Source: Bog-113 sp965226755
Lineage (GTDB): Bacteria > Acidobacteriota > Terriglobia > Bryobacterales > Bryobacteraceae
Length of the DNA stretch: 64,000 nucleotides
Assembly: GCA_965226755.1 (NCBI GenBank)
Contig: CBDDDT010000003.1
Span: 372,001 to 436,000, forward strand
Direction of reading: 5' to 3'
The notes below the pieces were generated by a model, which had not been told where the DNA came from, made no database searches, and was given only the letters and a program-made list of their open reading frames with translations. Position numbers and translations under genes: made by a program. Shown piece by piece: positions 31,708-39,252 of this stretch. Every line of letters starts with the position of its first letter. Positions within the stretch are counted from its first letter, which is position 1.

Positions 31708-33015
31708 TCATCCGGCCGTTGCATTCGCAATCGCAATCGCCTTCTCCAGACTGGGGCCGCCACGCACGCTGAAGCTCTTCATCCACTGGCTCTTCGCTCC
31801 CGCATTGCTCCCGCGCGGCGGCTGGACAGTCGCGGGCTTGGGCCGCGGTTCGGCTTTGGCCGGCTGCTCGATCTCTGCGATCGCCAGATATCCCTCGCCG
31901 TAACGGACCGCCACCGTTCCGTCCAGACGTTTCTCCACGCGCACCTTCGCTCCGCGCAATCGCGGCCGTATCGACGCCCGTTGAATTCCAAAGGTCCGCG
32001 CTTCGAACTGCAGCGTGTAGTCGCTCCTGACCTGGCGGGCGCTAATCACGCTCAGAATCGATGCCAAATCGTACTTCTCCGCTGACCGGTGGGCATCGCC
32101 CTCACTCGCCGGCAGCACCGTCAGAGTGCGGTTCCACCACGGCAGAAACTCGGCTTCCAGATAGCGATTCGCTTCCTCCAGACTTTGAATCCCGGCCACG
32201 CGCATCCCCTTGACCAAGCGGTCCTGCGCGGTCGAGAACCCGCGCTCCACCCGTCCCTTGGCTTGCGGGCTGTGCGCCCCGATCCACACGATATCCAGCT
32301 CACGCAGCGCCCGGCCAATCTGCGTGGGCGGCCTCTCGACCGGATCCTTGTCCACGCCGGGCTCATCCCGGAACCGCTTCTCGGAAACCTGAAAAAGGCT
32401 CGCCTTATCGGTATAGAACGCCAAGGGCCGTCCGTAAGCCCGCACATATCCTTCCAGCGTCCGCAGGTTTTCTTCCGTCGAATCGCTCGTCACAAACCGC
32501 GCATACATCCGGCTGGTCGCGTCATCGATCATCGCGATCAAATACATCCGCTGGCCCCGCCCTTCCAGCCAGTCATGCTCGCTGGTGTCCCACTGCACCA
32601 GCTCGCCGCTCAGGCTGCGCCGCGCGCGCCATCGATGCACGGATCCCACCGTCTGCTTGTGCCGTCGCCACAATCCGGCCCCGACCATCCACTGCCGCAC
32701 CGTTTCACGGCTGGCCGGAATCGCGTGCCGCGCCGCCAGATACTCGGCGGCCAAGGTCGGTCCAAACCCCCGATACACATCGGAGCCCAAAATCTCCAGC
32801 GCTTTCTGCCGGACCTGCTCGGGAATTTTCCGCGGCGACGGTTTCTGTTTCGACCCGTGGACAACCGCCCGGTCGCCGTGTTTCCGAAGGGCCGTTACCA
32901 GCCGGCGCACTTGGCGAGCACTCACATCGAGCTCCAAGCCTGCTTGACGTTGCGTAATCAGGCCCTTGCTGGCCTTACGCAACGTCACCAGCCGATCTCG
33001 CTCGGCTTGCGTCAT
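31708..33015 (-). CDS. DDE transposase of the IS1202/ISNCY-like element
   Basis: The 435-residue protein has an N-terminal helix-turn-helix (GLITQRQAGLELDVSARQVR, RLVTALRKHGD) and an integrase-type catalytic core. Candidate acidic residues are Asp in VQWDTSEHDWLEGRG, Asp in LAFYTDKASLF and Glu in GRVERGFSTAQDR, in the correct order; IGAHSPQAKGRVER is typical of this group. The C-terminal tail is basic and rich in Pro. I took the ATG at 33013-33015, which has AGGAAGGA about 9 bases ahead; a GTG seven codons upstream directly after GGGAGGT is an alternative. No frameshift or stop is seen, so the enzyme should be functional. Confidence 0.9.
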   Translation of the reverse strand: MTQAERDRLVTLRKASKGLITQRQAGLELDVSARQVRRLVTALRKHGDRAVVHGSKQKPSPRKIPEQVRQKALEILGSDVYRGFGPTLAAEYLAARHAIPASRETVRQWMVGAGLWRRHKQTVGSVHRWRARRSLSGELVQWDTSEHDWLEGRGQRMYLIAMIDDATSRMYARFVTSDSTEENLRTLEGYVRAYGRPLAFYTDKASLFQVSEKRFRDEPGVDKDPVERPPTQIGRALRELDIVWIGAHSPQAKGRVERGFSTAQDRLVKGMRVAGIQSLEEANRYLEAEFLPWWNRTLTVLPASEGDAHRSAEKYDLASILSVISARQVRSDYTLQFEARTFGIQRASIRPRLRGAKVRVEKRLDGTVAVRYGEGYLAIAEIEQPAKAEPRPKPATVQPPRGSNAGAKSQWMKSFSVRGGPSLEKAIAIANATAG

Positions 33016-33108
33016 CAGTAGTTGTCCTTCCTGCACACCTCCCAGTACAGGCTGTCAAGAGGACATTTTTACTTTGCGCTAAGCGGACATTATCACTTTG
33101 CGGTGACA

Positions 33109-33124
33109 ACGGGGGTTTGGTGGG
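33109..33124. repeat. Right copy of 16-bp target-site duplication
   Basis: This copy of ACGGGGGTTTGGTGGG follows the right end (TGACA) of the insertion sequence and matches the left copy at all 16 positions, which shows that the element moved here recently enough for neither copy to have changed. Confidence 0.9.
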
Positions 33125-33172
33125 ACGGCCCAGTGATAGCATTCTGTGACGGCGCTCACCGCGAGCGTTAGA

Positions 33173-34066
33173 GTTTTGGAAAAGCCGATACAGGACTGAG
33201 ACTGTGCCTAATTCTCGTTCAGCATTTTCCAGGACGTTGATGGTATCGAATTCGGTCAGAAGTTTAATAAACGGCTCACCGAAGCCATCACGACGTCCGG
33301 GTTCCTTATCCCGATTGTGACGCCGCTTTTTTTTAACAGTGATCCTTGTCGCGATGAGTTAAATCAGTTCATACAGCACGAAAAGAGCCTCGGCAGAGAC
33401 GACCTCATTCTCCCTATCTACTTCGTTACCACGCCGTTGCTCGAAAAACAGGAATTGCTTAAGGATGATTCTCTTGCCGCCGAACTCGCCAGCCGGCAGC
33501 GGTACGACTGGCGTGTTCAGGCGGACCTGCCGCCTAACGACCCAAAGATGCGTAAGGATGCCCACAAGCTGGCTGAGAAGATCGCGACGGCCATCGCGCG
33601 CACTTCAGGTCCGGCCCTCACGCCGGCCGCGCACGGCGTTGATGCCCCCTCCGATGAGGCTTCCAAACTGGTCAAGAGTCTGGGGCCGGAAAGAGAGGCA
33701 AAGAAGCCTCAAAAACTCATTTTGTGGGTAGATGACAGGCCGGACAACAACATCATTGAACGTCGCTCAATGGCGGCGTACAACCTCGATTTTGTTCTGG
33801 CCCAATCGACAGGCGAGGCCTTGGCAGAGTTGAGAAAACAGCGGTTCGACGCGATCATCAGCGACATGGGCAGACCCCAGGATTCGCGAGCCGGATATAC
33901 TCTGCTGGAAGCGGTGCGAGGCAGCGGGGATCAAACTCCCTATTTCATTTACGCTGGGTCAAGGGACCCCGCGCATGTGCGCGAAGCGCGGTCCCGTGGC
34001 GCTCAGGGCGCCACGAATAGGGGCGACGAACTGCTTCAAATGCTGCTGCAAACTCTCCATGTGTGA
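33173..34066 (+). pseudogene. TIR-domain/receiver-domain fusion with decayed N-terminus
   Basis: From 33212 the frame reads FSIFQDVDGIEFGQKFNKRL, then FLIPIVTPLFFNSDPCRDEL and RDDLILPIYFV, the second half of a bacterial TIR domain. A receiver-like domain follows from about 33710: LILWVDDRPDNNIIERRSMA, FDAIISDMGRPQDSRAGYTL and TPYFIYAGSRDPA. Upstream, the same frame continues as VLEKPIQD but is broken by TGA at 33197 and TAA at 33209, and the TIR beginning, including the beta-A strand and part of the NAD-binding site, is missing. The longest remaining ORF would start from a GTG at 33317, inside the TIR core. TIR proteins of this kind act in defence or signalling. I judge the gene inactive, although the receiver part could still be made. 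Confidence 0.65.
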
Positions 34067-34228
34067 ACTTCAGATCCGCATGACATGTCCACTTCGCGAC
34101 TGCCAGCGGTCGCTCGCTTAGGACACAGAGACGGCGCCGGGCTTTCTCTTCCGCCAGACCATGCAACTTTCAAGACTGAACCGCTGAATCGCATTACGGC
34201 GGGAAGCATTGTGGGAAGCTGATGTTTT

Positions 34229-34921
34229 ATGTCGCGGGATCAGCATACCGAGCATCATTTTCTGGCGACGGCCATGGTGCGGGATCTCGTCATCGGAATG
34301 TCAGACGGTCTGACGGTGCCGTTTGCGCTGGCGGCGGGGCTGTCGGCGGTCGCGAGCGGGCGCGTGATCGTGCTGGCGGGAGCGGCGGAGATCGCGGCCG
34401 GATCGATCGCCATGGGATTGGGCGGGTATTTGGCGGCGCGCACCGACGCGGAACATTATTTCAACGAACGCCAGCGGGAGATTCGCGAGACGCGGGACAT
34501 TCCGGAACAGGAAGCGGCGGAGGTGCGGGACGTTTTCGAAGGCTGGGGATTGACGCGTACGCAGATCGAGCCGATCGTGGACGCGATCCGCTCGGATGAG
34601 AAGCGCTGGATCGATTTCATGATGCGATTCGAGCTGGGATTGGAGGAACCGGATCCCGCGCGGGCGCTGCAAAGCGCGGCGACGATCGCGTCCGCGTATG
34701 TGGTGGGAGGCCTGATTCCGCTCTCTCCTTATATTTTTGTGAAAGAGACGGAAGCGGCTCTTTGGTGGTCAATCGGTGTGACGCTGGTCGCACTGCTCGC
34801 ATTTGGCGTTTGGAAAGCGCGACTTACCGGGATCGCGCCGGTGCGCGGAGGCATGCAGACGATGTTAATCGGGGGCGTCGCGGCGGCCGCGGCATTCGCG
34901 ATTGCTAAGCTTTTCCGTTAG
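34229..34921 (+). CDS. VIT1/CCC1-family iron/manganese transporter
   Basis: The 230-residue membrane protein shows the VIT family pattern: MVRDLVIGMSDGLTVPFALA in the first helix, GAAEIAAGSIAMGLGGYLAA in the second, an acidic cytoplasmic loop (EIRETRDIPEQEAAEVRDVF) that in plant VIT1 binds metal, and three further helices (ASAYVVGGLIPLSPYIFV, SIGVTLVALLAFGVW, MLIGGVAAAAAFAIA). Such proteins export Fe(II) or Mn(II) using a proton gradient. The start is the ATG at 34229; an ATG at 34222 is in another frame. It precedes the bactofilin gene by 58 bases, with no visible terminator between. Confidence 0.9.
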   Translation: MSRDQHTEHHFLATAMVRDLVIGMSDGLTVPFALAAGLSAVASGRVIVLAGAAEIAAGSIAMGLGGYLAARTDAEHYFNERQREIRETRDIPEQEAAEVRDVFEGWGLTRTQIEPIVDAIRSDEKRWIDFMMRFELGLEEPDPARALQSAATIASAYVVGGLIPLSPYIFVKETEAALWWSIGVTLVALLAFGVWKARLTGIAPVRGGMQTMLIGGVAAAAAFAIAKLFR

Positions 34922-34979
34922 ACTAAACTTTAGCGCGAACAGGTCTGTCCAACACCAGGCCAGGGAGGGCCGCCAGTAG

Positions 34980-35573
34980 ATGAGCATGTGGAACAAACGT
35001 CAAGACGAACCAACGCCAGCGCCCGCGCCGACGATGCGGGCCGCCGCGCCCACGTCGAGCCCGGTGACAGAAGTCAAGAAGGAGAATATACCCGTGTCGA
35101 CAATGTCATTTAAGACTCCAGAGTCCGATGTGAAGAGTGGCCAAGCAACTATCGGCAAGGCCGTAAAGATAAACGGTCAGATTTTCAGCAAAGAAGATCT
35201 GTATATCGACGGCGATGTCGAGGGAACCGTGGAACTGCATGACAACAAGCTCACGATCGGACCGAACGGCCGGGTGCAGGCGACCGTGAGGGCCCGCGAA
35301 GTCGTGGTGCTCGGCGCGATCCAAGGGAATGTGGAGGCGTCGGACCGGATCGACATCCGGAAAGAAGCCCGTTTGGTCGGCGACATCAAGACCGCGCGCA
35401 TCGTGATCGAAGACGGCGCCTACTTTAAGGGAAGCATCGACATCGTCAAGCATGAGGCGAAACCGGCGGCGACGCAAGCAGCCGCGCCCGCCGCGCCTCC
35501 CGTCGTCCGTCCAGGAACCGTTCCCGGCGCCGCTCCGGCGATGAACTCAGTTCCGACGGAAGTGAAGCGGTAA
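34980..35573 (+). CDS. Bactofilin-type cytoskeletal polymer protein
   Basis: The 197-residue protein has a central bactofilin domain made of right-handed beta-helix turns: TIGKAVKINGQIFSKEDLYI, GDVEGTVELHDNKLTIGPNG, VQATVRAREVVVLGAIQGNV and DRIDIRKEARLVGDIKTARI. Proline- and alanine-rich tails flank it on both sides, as usual. Bactofilins form filaments without nucleotide and position cell-wall or polarity proteins. The start ATG at 34980 follows AGGGAGGG. It is directly followed by a methyltransferase-like gene, an arrangement I have seen repeatedly in this phylum. Confidence 0.9.
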   Translation: MSMWNKRQDEPTPAPAPTMRAAAPTSSPVTEVKKENIPVSTMSFKTPESDVKSGQATIGKAVKINGQIFSKEDLYIDGDVEGTVELHDNKLTIGPNGRVQATVRAREVVVLGAIQGNVEASDRIDIRKEARLVGDIKTARIVIEDGAYFKGSIDIVKHEAKPAATQAAAPAAPPVVRPGTVPGAAPAMNSVPTEVKR

Positions 35574-35595
35574 GGGTCAGGGGGACGGGCCGGTC

Positions 35596-36261
35596 TTGCT
35601 CCCGAATCGTTTCAGGACGCTTTTCGGCGAGTCCCCTGGAGGCAAGCCGGGCCGCACGGATGCTCGCGATGAGAAGGAATCCGTCGCCGAGCGTCAGAGC
35701 CGCGGCCTGGATCAATTTTTTTTCAATATACGCGATGTGACCGGGCTTTCTATCCTGGACCTGGGCGGGGCCGTTCAGGAGAACATCGAATTCATCACTA
35801 ACCTGGGCCACCGCGTGACCACGCAGGCGTTGCTGCAAACTCTGGATCAGACATTCGGCCGCGACGCCGTCAATGACCAGAGCAATCCCAGTCTGATTGA
35901 AAGCTTTCTCACGCAGAATCTGAACTTTCCGGCGGAGAGTTTCGACGGAGTTTTGCTTTGGGACACGCTTCAATATATGTCACCCGCGCTGCTGGCGGCG
36001 ACCGTGGAGCAACTCTACCGGATCACGCGGCCGCGCAGTTACATGCTGGGCTTTTTCAATGCCGACGATAAAAGCCTGGAGTCTCCGGATTGTAAGTTCC
36101 GTATACTGACCGCGAATTCACTTTCGCTGACGCAAAAGGGGAGACGGAAGCAGGCGCAACCTTTCAATAACCGGAATCTGGAGAAGCTGTTTACGAAATT
36201 CGATTCGGTGAAGTTTTTCCTGACGCGCGAACATCTTCGGGAATTGATTGTGCGGCGGTAG
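35596..36261 (+). CDS. Methyltransferase-fold protein next to bactofilin
   Basis: The 221-residue protein resembles class I SAM-dependent methyltransferases: LSILDLGGAVQENIEFITNL corresponds to motif I (here DLGG), FDGVLLWDTLQYMSPALLAA to motif IV, and a charged loop follows. The first motif is weaker than in active enzymes, so SAM binding is not certain. The end (FLTREHLRELIVRR) is a strongly basic helix. The start is a TTG at 35596, since no ATG is in place; an alternative start cannot be excluded. Position directly after bactofilin suggests a role in cell-shape or envelope work, by inference only. Confidence 0.65.
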   Translation: MLPNRFRTLFGESPGGKPGRTDARDEKESVAERQSRGLDQFFFNIRDVTGLSILDLGGAVQENIEFITNLGHRVTTQALLQTLDQTFGRDAVNDQSNPSLIESFLTQNLNFPAESFDGVLLWDTLQYMSPALLAATVEQLYRITRPRSYMLGFFNADDKSLESPDCKFRILTANSLSLTQKGRRKQAQPFNNRNLEKLFTKFDSVKFFLTREHLRELIVRR

Positions 36262-36330
36262 TTAAAGTGCTCCCAGTCTTAGGCGCGCCATGGCGATTGT
36301 AACTCGTAGAGCATCCCGCCGCCGGGATGA

Positions 36331-36551
36331 CTAGTTTTTGACGGTCATCGCATCCGAGTTGACGACCTTCTTCCCGGTCACACCTTCGAGGCCGGCCAAT
36401 ACTCCGCGATATTCGTTCTTGTCGGCCTGAAATGCGGCGCCTTCGATCACGGAGATCAGCTACGGACAAGATGCGACCTTGTATCCGCCCTCCGAGGCAG
36501 ACACGGCCGCGGTTACAGTGAGGCAGAGAAGAAGTGCGATGAATGTTTCAT
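36331..36551 (-). pseudogene. Decayed small secreted protein
   Basis: From the ATG at 36549-36551, a one-base shift leads to a signal-peptide-like frame, FIALLLCLTVTAAVSASEGG, then YKVASCP, a TAG stop, and LISVIEGAAFQADKNEYRGV followed by LAGLEGVTGKKVVNSDAMTV and a stop at 36331. Two lesions in 220 bases make it a pseudogene. A 7-base hairpin, CATCCCG/CGGGATG at 36312-36329, lies just beyond the stop and may have been its terminator. I do not recognise the family; it has no intact copy in the window. Confidence 0.5.
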
Positions 36552-36612
36552 GAGGAGTTCTGGAAGTATACCCGAAGCGGCGGGAGTAATGCCGATTTTT
36601 TTTTTGAGGTCG

Positions 36613-36960
36613 TTACAGGCTTTCGGCTTTCTTGCACTTGCGGCCGCAACGGAAGCAGAACGTGGCGACTTGCGCGATTTGTTCCCCGCACGACCTACAT
36701 GCTTTTACCGGACCTATGCCTTTTTCGTCAATGTTCGACTGGCAGTATGGGCACTTCACCGCGTGCACGTCAACGTTCTTCTGACAAAACCGGCATCTCC
36801 TGCCGCTTCCAGCCGCGAAAGACATTACAAGTCCGATTGGGCCGAGCAGCATGCCAACTAAGAACCACAGGCACCCGTTTGCTCCCTTTTGGGATGCCAC
36901 AAAGCCCGCAGCAATGCCGAAAATCGACCAAGATAGGAAAGCCAAGAACAGGAATTCCAC
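36613..36960 (-). CDS. Small membrane protein with double zinc ribbon
   Basis: The 115-residue protein has two transmembrane helices near its start (FLFLAFLSWSIFGIAAGFVA and CLWFLVGMLLGPIGLVMSF) and two Cys4 zinc ribbons after them: CRFC with CPYC, then CRSC with CFRC. It is a membrane-anchored rubredoxin-like protein of unknown function. The start is a GTG at 36958-36960; no ATG gives the full first helix. It lies alone, with the metK gene 128 bases away running in the same direction. Confidence 0.72.
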   Translation of the reverse strand: MEFLFLAFLSWSIFGIAAGFVASQKGANGCLWFLVGMLLGPIGLVMSFAAGSGRRCRFCQKNVDVHAVKCPYCQSNIDEKGIGPVKACRSCGEQIAQVATFCFRCGRKCKKAESL

Positions 36961-37088
36961 GAGCCCTCAGAGCTTAGCATCTGCTGGCGCGATATCTCTC
37001 GCGCCCAAAGAATGCGTGGTGGACACGTAGCAGGTGACTGTGTGTCCAGGCTAGGCGAGCTATGAGCAGTGCTGGACTATGCGACTAC

Positions 37089-38258
37089 TTAGCGGACGGC
37101 GGCTTCGGCGAGCTGCGCGGCATTGCGCAGCACTTCGGCTTTGTCGGTCGCTTCCCAGGAGAAGGACTCGCCGGTGCGACCGAAGTGTCCGAAGGCGGCC
37201 GTTTTCTTATAAATGGGGCGGCGTAATTTCAGGTGGTTGATAATTCCCGCCGGAGTAAGCGGGAAGTTCTCACGAATGAGTTCGACGATGCGATCGTCGG
37301 GGACTGCGCCGGTGCCGAACGTGTTGACGTTGACGGAGACGGGTTCGGCGACGCCGATCGCGTAGGCAAGCTGCACTTCGGTGCGCGTCGCCAGACCGGA
37401 AGCTACGATGTTCTTGGCGATGTAACGGGCCATGTAGCAGGCCGAGCGATCCACCTTCGTCGGATCCTTTCCGGAAAAGGCGCCGCCGCCATGACGGCCC
37501 ATTCCGCCGTAGGTGTCCACAATGATTTTCCGTCCGGTCAAGCCGGTGTCCCCGTGCGGTCCGCCGATGACGAACCGGCCGGTCGGGTTGATGTGATACT
37601 TGGTGTCCGCATCCACCATGTGCTGGGGAATTACGGCGTCGATGACGTGCTTTCGCACCTTTTCGCGAAGCTCTTCGGTGGAGACGGTATCGTGATGCTG
37701 GATGGAAACGACGATGGCGTCGATGCGGACGGGTTTGTCGTCCACGTACTCGACCGTGACCTGGCTCTTGCCGTCGGGACGAAGAAAATCGAGTTCGCCG
37801 GACCGGCGCACTTCGGAAAGGCGCTGGGAGAGTTTGTGCGCCATCATGATGGGCAGCGGCATCAGTTCGGGAGTTTCATCGCACGCGTAGCCGAACATGA
37901 GACCTTGATCGCCCGCGCCGCCGGTATCGACGCCCATGGCGATGTCAGGGCTCTGCGACTGAATCGTGTTGAGCACCCCGCACGTCTTCGAATCAAACCC
38001 GAAGGCCGCATCCGTATAGCCGACATGCTCGATAGTCTGGCGGGCGATGCGGGGGACATCCACATAGCAGGTGGTCGTAATCTCTCCGGAGACGACGCAG
38101 ATGCCGGTGGTGACCAGAACCTCACAGGCGACGCGACCGTTGGGATCCTGCTCGAGCACGGCGTCCAGAACGGCGTCGGAAATTTGATCGGCGATCTTGT
38201 CGGGGTGCCCTTCAGTGACGGATTCAGACGTGAAGAGGTGTTTTTGGTGCGCGGCCAT
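37089..38258 (-). CDS. metK: S-adenosylmethionine synthetase
   Basis: The 389-residue enzyme makes SAM from methionine and ATP. The N-terminal FTSESVTEGHPDKIADQISD contains the ATP-binding signature, GVDTGGAGDQGLMFGYACDE is the central loop, and HGGGAFSGKDPTKVDRSACY the P-loop-like motif. Length and order are normal. Upstream, a promoter-like pair TTGACC-17-TAAGCT is seen at 38395-38367. I looked for known SAM-responsive riboswitch sequences in the 110 bases between promoter and start and saw none. Numerous SAM-dependent and radical-SAM genes in the region depend on its product. Confidence 0.97.
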   Translation of the reverse strand: MAAHQKHLFTSESVTEGHPDKIADQISDAVLDAVLEQDPNGRVACEVLVTTGICVVSGEITTTCYVDVPRIARQTIEHVGYTDAAFGFDSKTCGVLNTIQSQSPDIAMGVDTGGAGDQGLMFGYACDETPELMPLPIMMAHKLSQRLSEVRRSGELDFLRPDGKSQVTVEYVDDKPVRIDAIVVSIQHHDTVSTEELREKVRKHVIDAVIPQHMVDADTKYHINPTGRFVIGGPHGDTGLTGRKIIVDTYGGMGRHGGGAFSGKDPTKVDRSACYMARYIAKNIVASGLATRTEVQLAYAIGVAEPVSVNVNTFGTGAVPDDRIVELIRENFPLTPAGIINHLKLRRPIYKKTAAFGHFGRTGESFSWEATDKAEVLRNAAQLAEAAVR

Positions 38259-38366
38259 GCATTCTCCTGGCTAATGTGAAGCTGTGTTTTTTTCGGTCCA
38301 TGTCCGCTGGATCACGGAGCGAAGCTGCGCTTCCCGCGGAACCGAGTGAGGACTTACGAATCTCCC

Positions 38367-38395
38367 AGCTTAACCCGAACGAAACAGGCGGTCAA
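38367..38395 (-). promoter_or_regulatory. Putative sigma-70-type promoter of metK
   Basis: Read on the minus strand, TTGACC (38395-38390) is separated by 17 bases from TAAGCT (38372-38367). Spacing and hexamers fit a housekeeping sigma factor. The 5' leader would be about 100 bases long and includes an imperfect hairpin (GGAAGCG with CGCTCC). Confidence 0.5.
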
Positions 38396-38464
38396 CGCGG
38401 GGGTGCCGAGGCGCAGGAGTGCGGCCCGAACGGCGAGATTTGGACTTCGACGGATACGAGTTTT

Positions 38465-38773
38465 CTAGGAGCCCGAGCCCGACGATTTTTCCGGCGCGGA
38501 AAACGGGAGCGTCCGCTCTTCGAGGAGCAGGCGCCTGAGGCTGCGCAGATCGTTCAAGACGCGCCGGCTGTTGGCGATGTGGGTGTTGAGCTTCACGAGG
38601 TTGTAGCTGACGAGTTGCAGGGCTTCCTTGCGGCGCTCCGCCTTCTCGGCTACGGCGCGCTGCATTTGGGCGTCCACGTCGGCCTGGGCTTCGGCGATCG
38701 CTTCGGACAGCATGGCCACGTACCGGTGCGAATTTTCGATGTTGTCGAACGGGGTTTCAGATAAATAGCTCAT
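38465..38773 (-). CDS. Small helical protein of unknown function
   Basis: The 102-residue protein is made largely of long helices: ETPFDNIENSHRYVAMLSEA, IAEAQADVDAQMQRAVAEKA and ALQLVSYNLVKLNTHIANSR. It looks like a small coiled-coil or anti-parallel helix pair. The ATG at 38771-38773 follows a clear GGAGGAG site, which decides it over an in-frame GTG ten codons upstream. I do not recognise the family. It lies upstream of metK in the same direction, about 90 bases before the metK promoter, and diverges from the tRNA gene. Confidence 0.6.
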   Translation of the reverse strand: MSYLSETPFDNIENSHRYVAMLSEAIAEAQADVDAQMQRAVAEKAERRKEALQLVSYNLVKLNTHIANSRRVLNDLRSLRRLLLEERTLPFSAPEKSSGSGS

Positions 38774-38854
38774 GTATTCTCCTCCCCATGGAGCCGGAAT
38801 CACTCCCGCTGGAATCTTTTGAGTTTCGCATAAAATGTGACGTTTGGAGCCGAT

Positions 38855-38883
38855 TTGGATGACGGAAAACTACGTGGTACGCT
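38855..38883 (+). promoter_or_regulatory. Putative promoter of tRNA-Asp
   Basis: TTGGAT (38855-38860) and TACGCT (38878-38883) are separated by 17 bases and lie 20 bases ahead of the mature tRNA start. The -35 box is near consensus and the -10 box is weak, so this is tentative. Confidence 0.4.
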
Positions 38884-38902
38884 GGTTCTGTCCAGCCGTT
38901 GC

Positions 38903-38979
<77 letters not shown>

Positions 38980-39061
38980 CTCCTTCCTGTTGCATCCATC
39001 TCGTTAATTATCTTTCGGCTCGTTTGTCCCGCCACATTAGCCTCTCCTCCAGAATGGAAGG

Positions 39062-39238
39062 ATGCAAACGTGGCAGTACCAATACGAATGGATCGCCGTG
39101 AACCCTCAAAACTCCATTGCGTTTCAGAGGCTTTCCATGCTGGGGAGCGAAGGATGGGAACTGATCAGCGTACAGCCGGCCGGACAATCCGGCGGGGCGG
39201 CGCAATTCCTGTTCTTCTTCAAAAGACTGCTCGGGTAG
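39062..39238 (+). CDS. Small DUF4177-like protein
   Basis: This 58-residue ORF (start MQTWQYQYEWIAVNP, then IAFQRLSMLGSEGWELISVQ and QFLFFFKRLL) matches the small DUF4177-type domain, in which a 'LG.EGWELV' block and a final '.FKR' are characteristic. Such proteins are about 50-70 residues, often adjacent to unrelated genes, and have no known function. Transcription would be independent of the tRNA upstream or continue from it. The match to the family pattern is stronger than expected for a random ORF of this length. Confidence 0.65.
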   Translation: MQTWQYQYEWIAVNPQNSIAFQRLSMLGSEGWELISVQPAGQSGGAAQFLFFFKRLLG

Positions 39239-39252
39239 CGGCGCTGTCAGGT

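Larger units (their letters stand above)
31398..33108 (-). mobile_element. Complete insertion sequence with iteron-like inverted ends (IS1202/ISNCY-like)
   Basis: The 1711-bp element starts TGTCAACGCAAAG and ends CTTTGCGGTGACA, and it is flanked by an exact 16-base duplication. Each end carries two copies of a 17-base unit of type GCAAAGTGAAAATGTCC: 31405-31421 and 31431-31447 at the left, and inverted 33061-33077 and 33085-33101 at the right. It holds one DDE transposase gene. Long target duplications of this size fit my recollection of the IS1202 family, formerly within ISNCY, especially its ISTde1-type subgroup; a database match is needed. All parts look intact, so the element may be active and its insertion recent. 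Confidence 0.88.

Noticed and set aside
38259..38460. Possible SAM- or SAH-responsive riboswitch upstream of metK
   Set aside because: I looked for the conserved cores of the SAM-I, SAM-II and SAH types by eye and did not find them; only an ordinary hairpin is seen.
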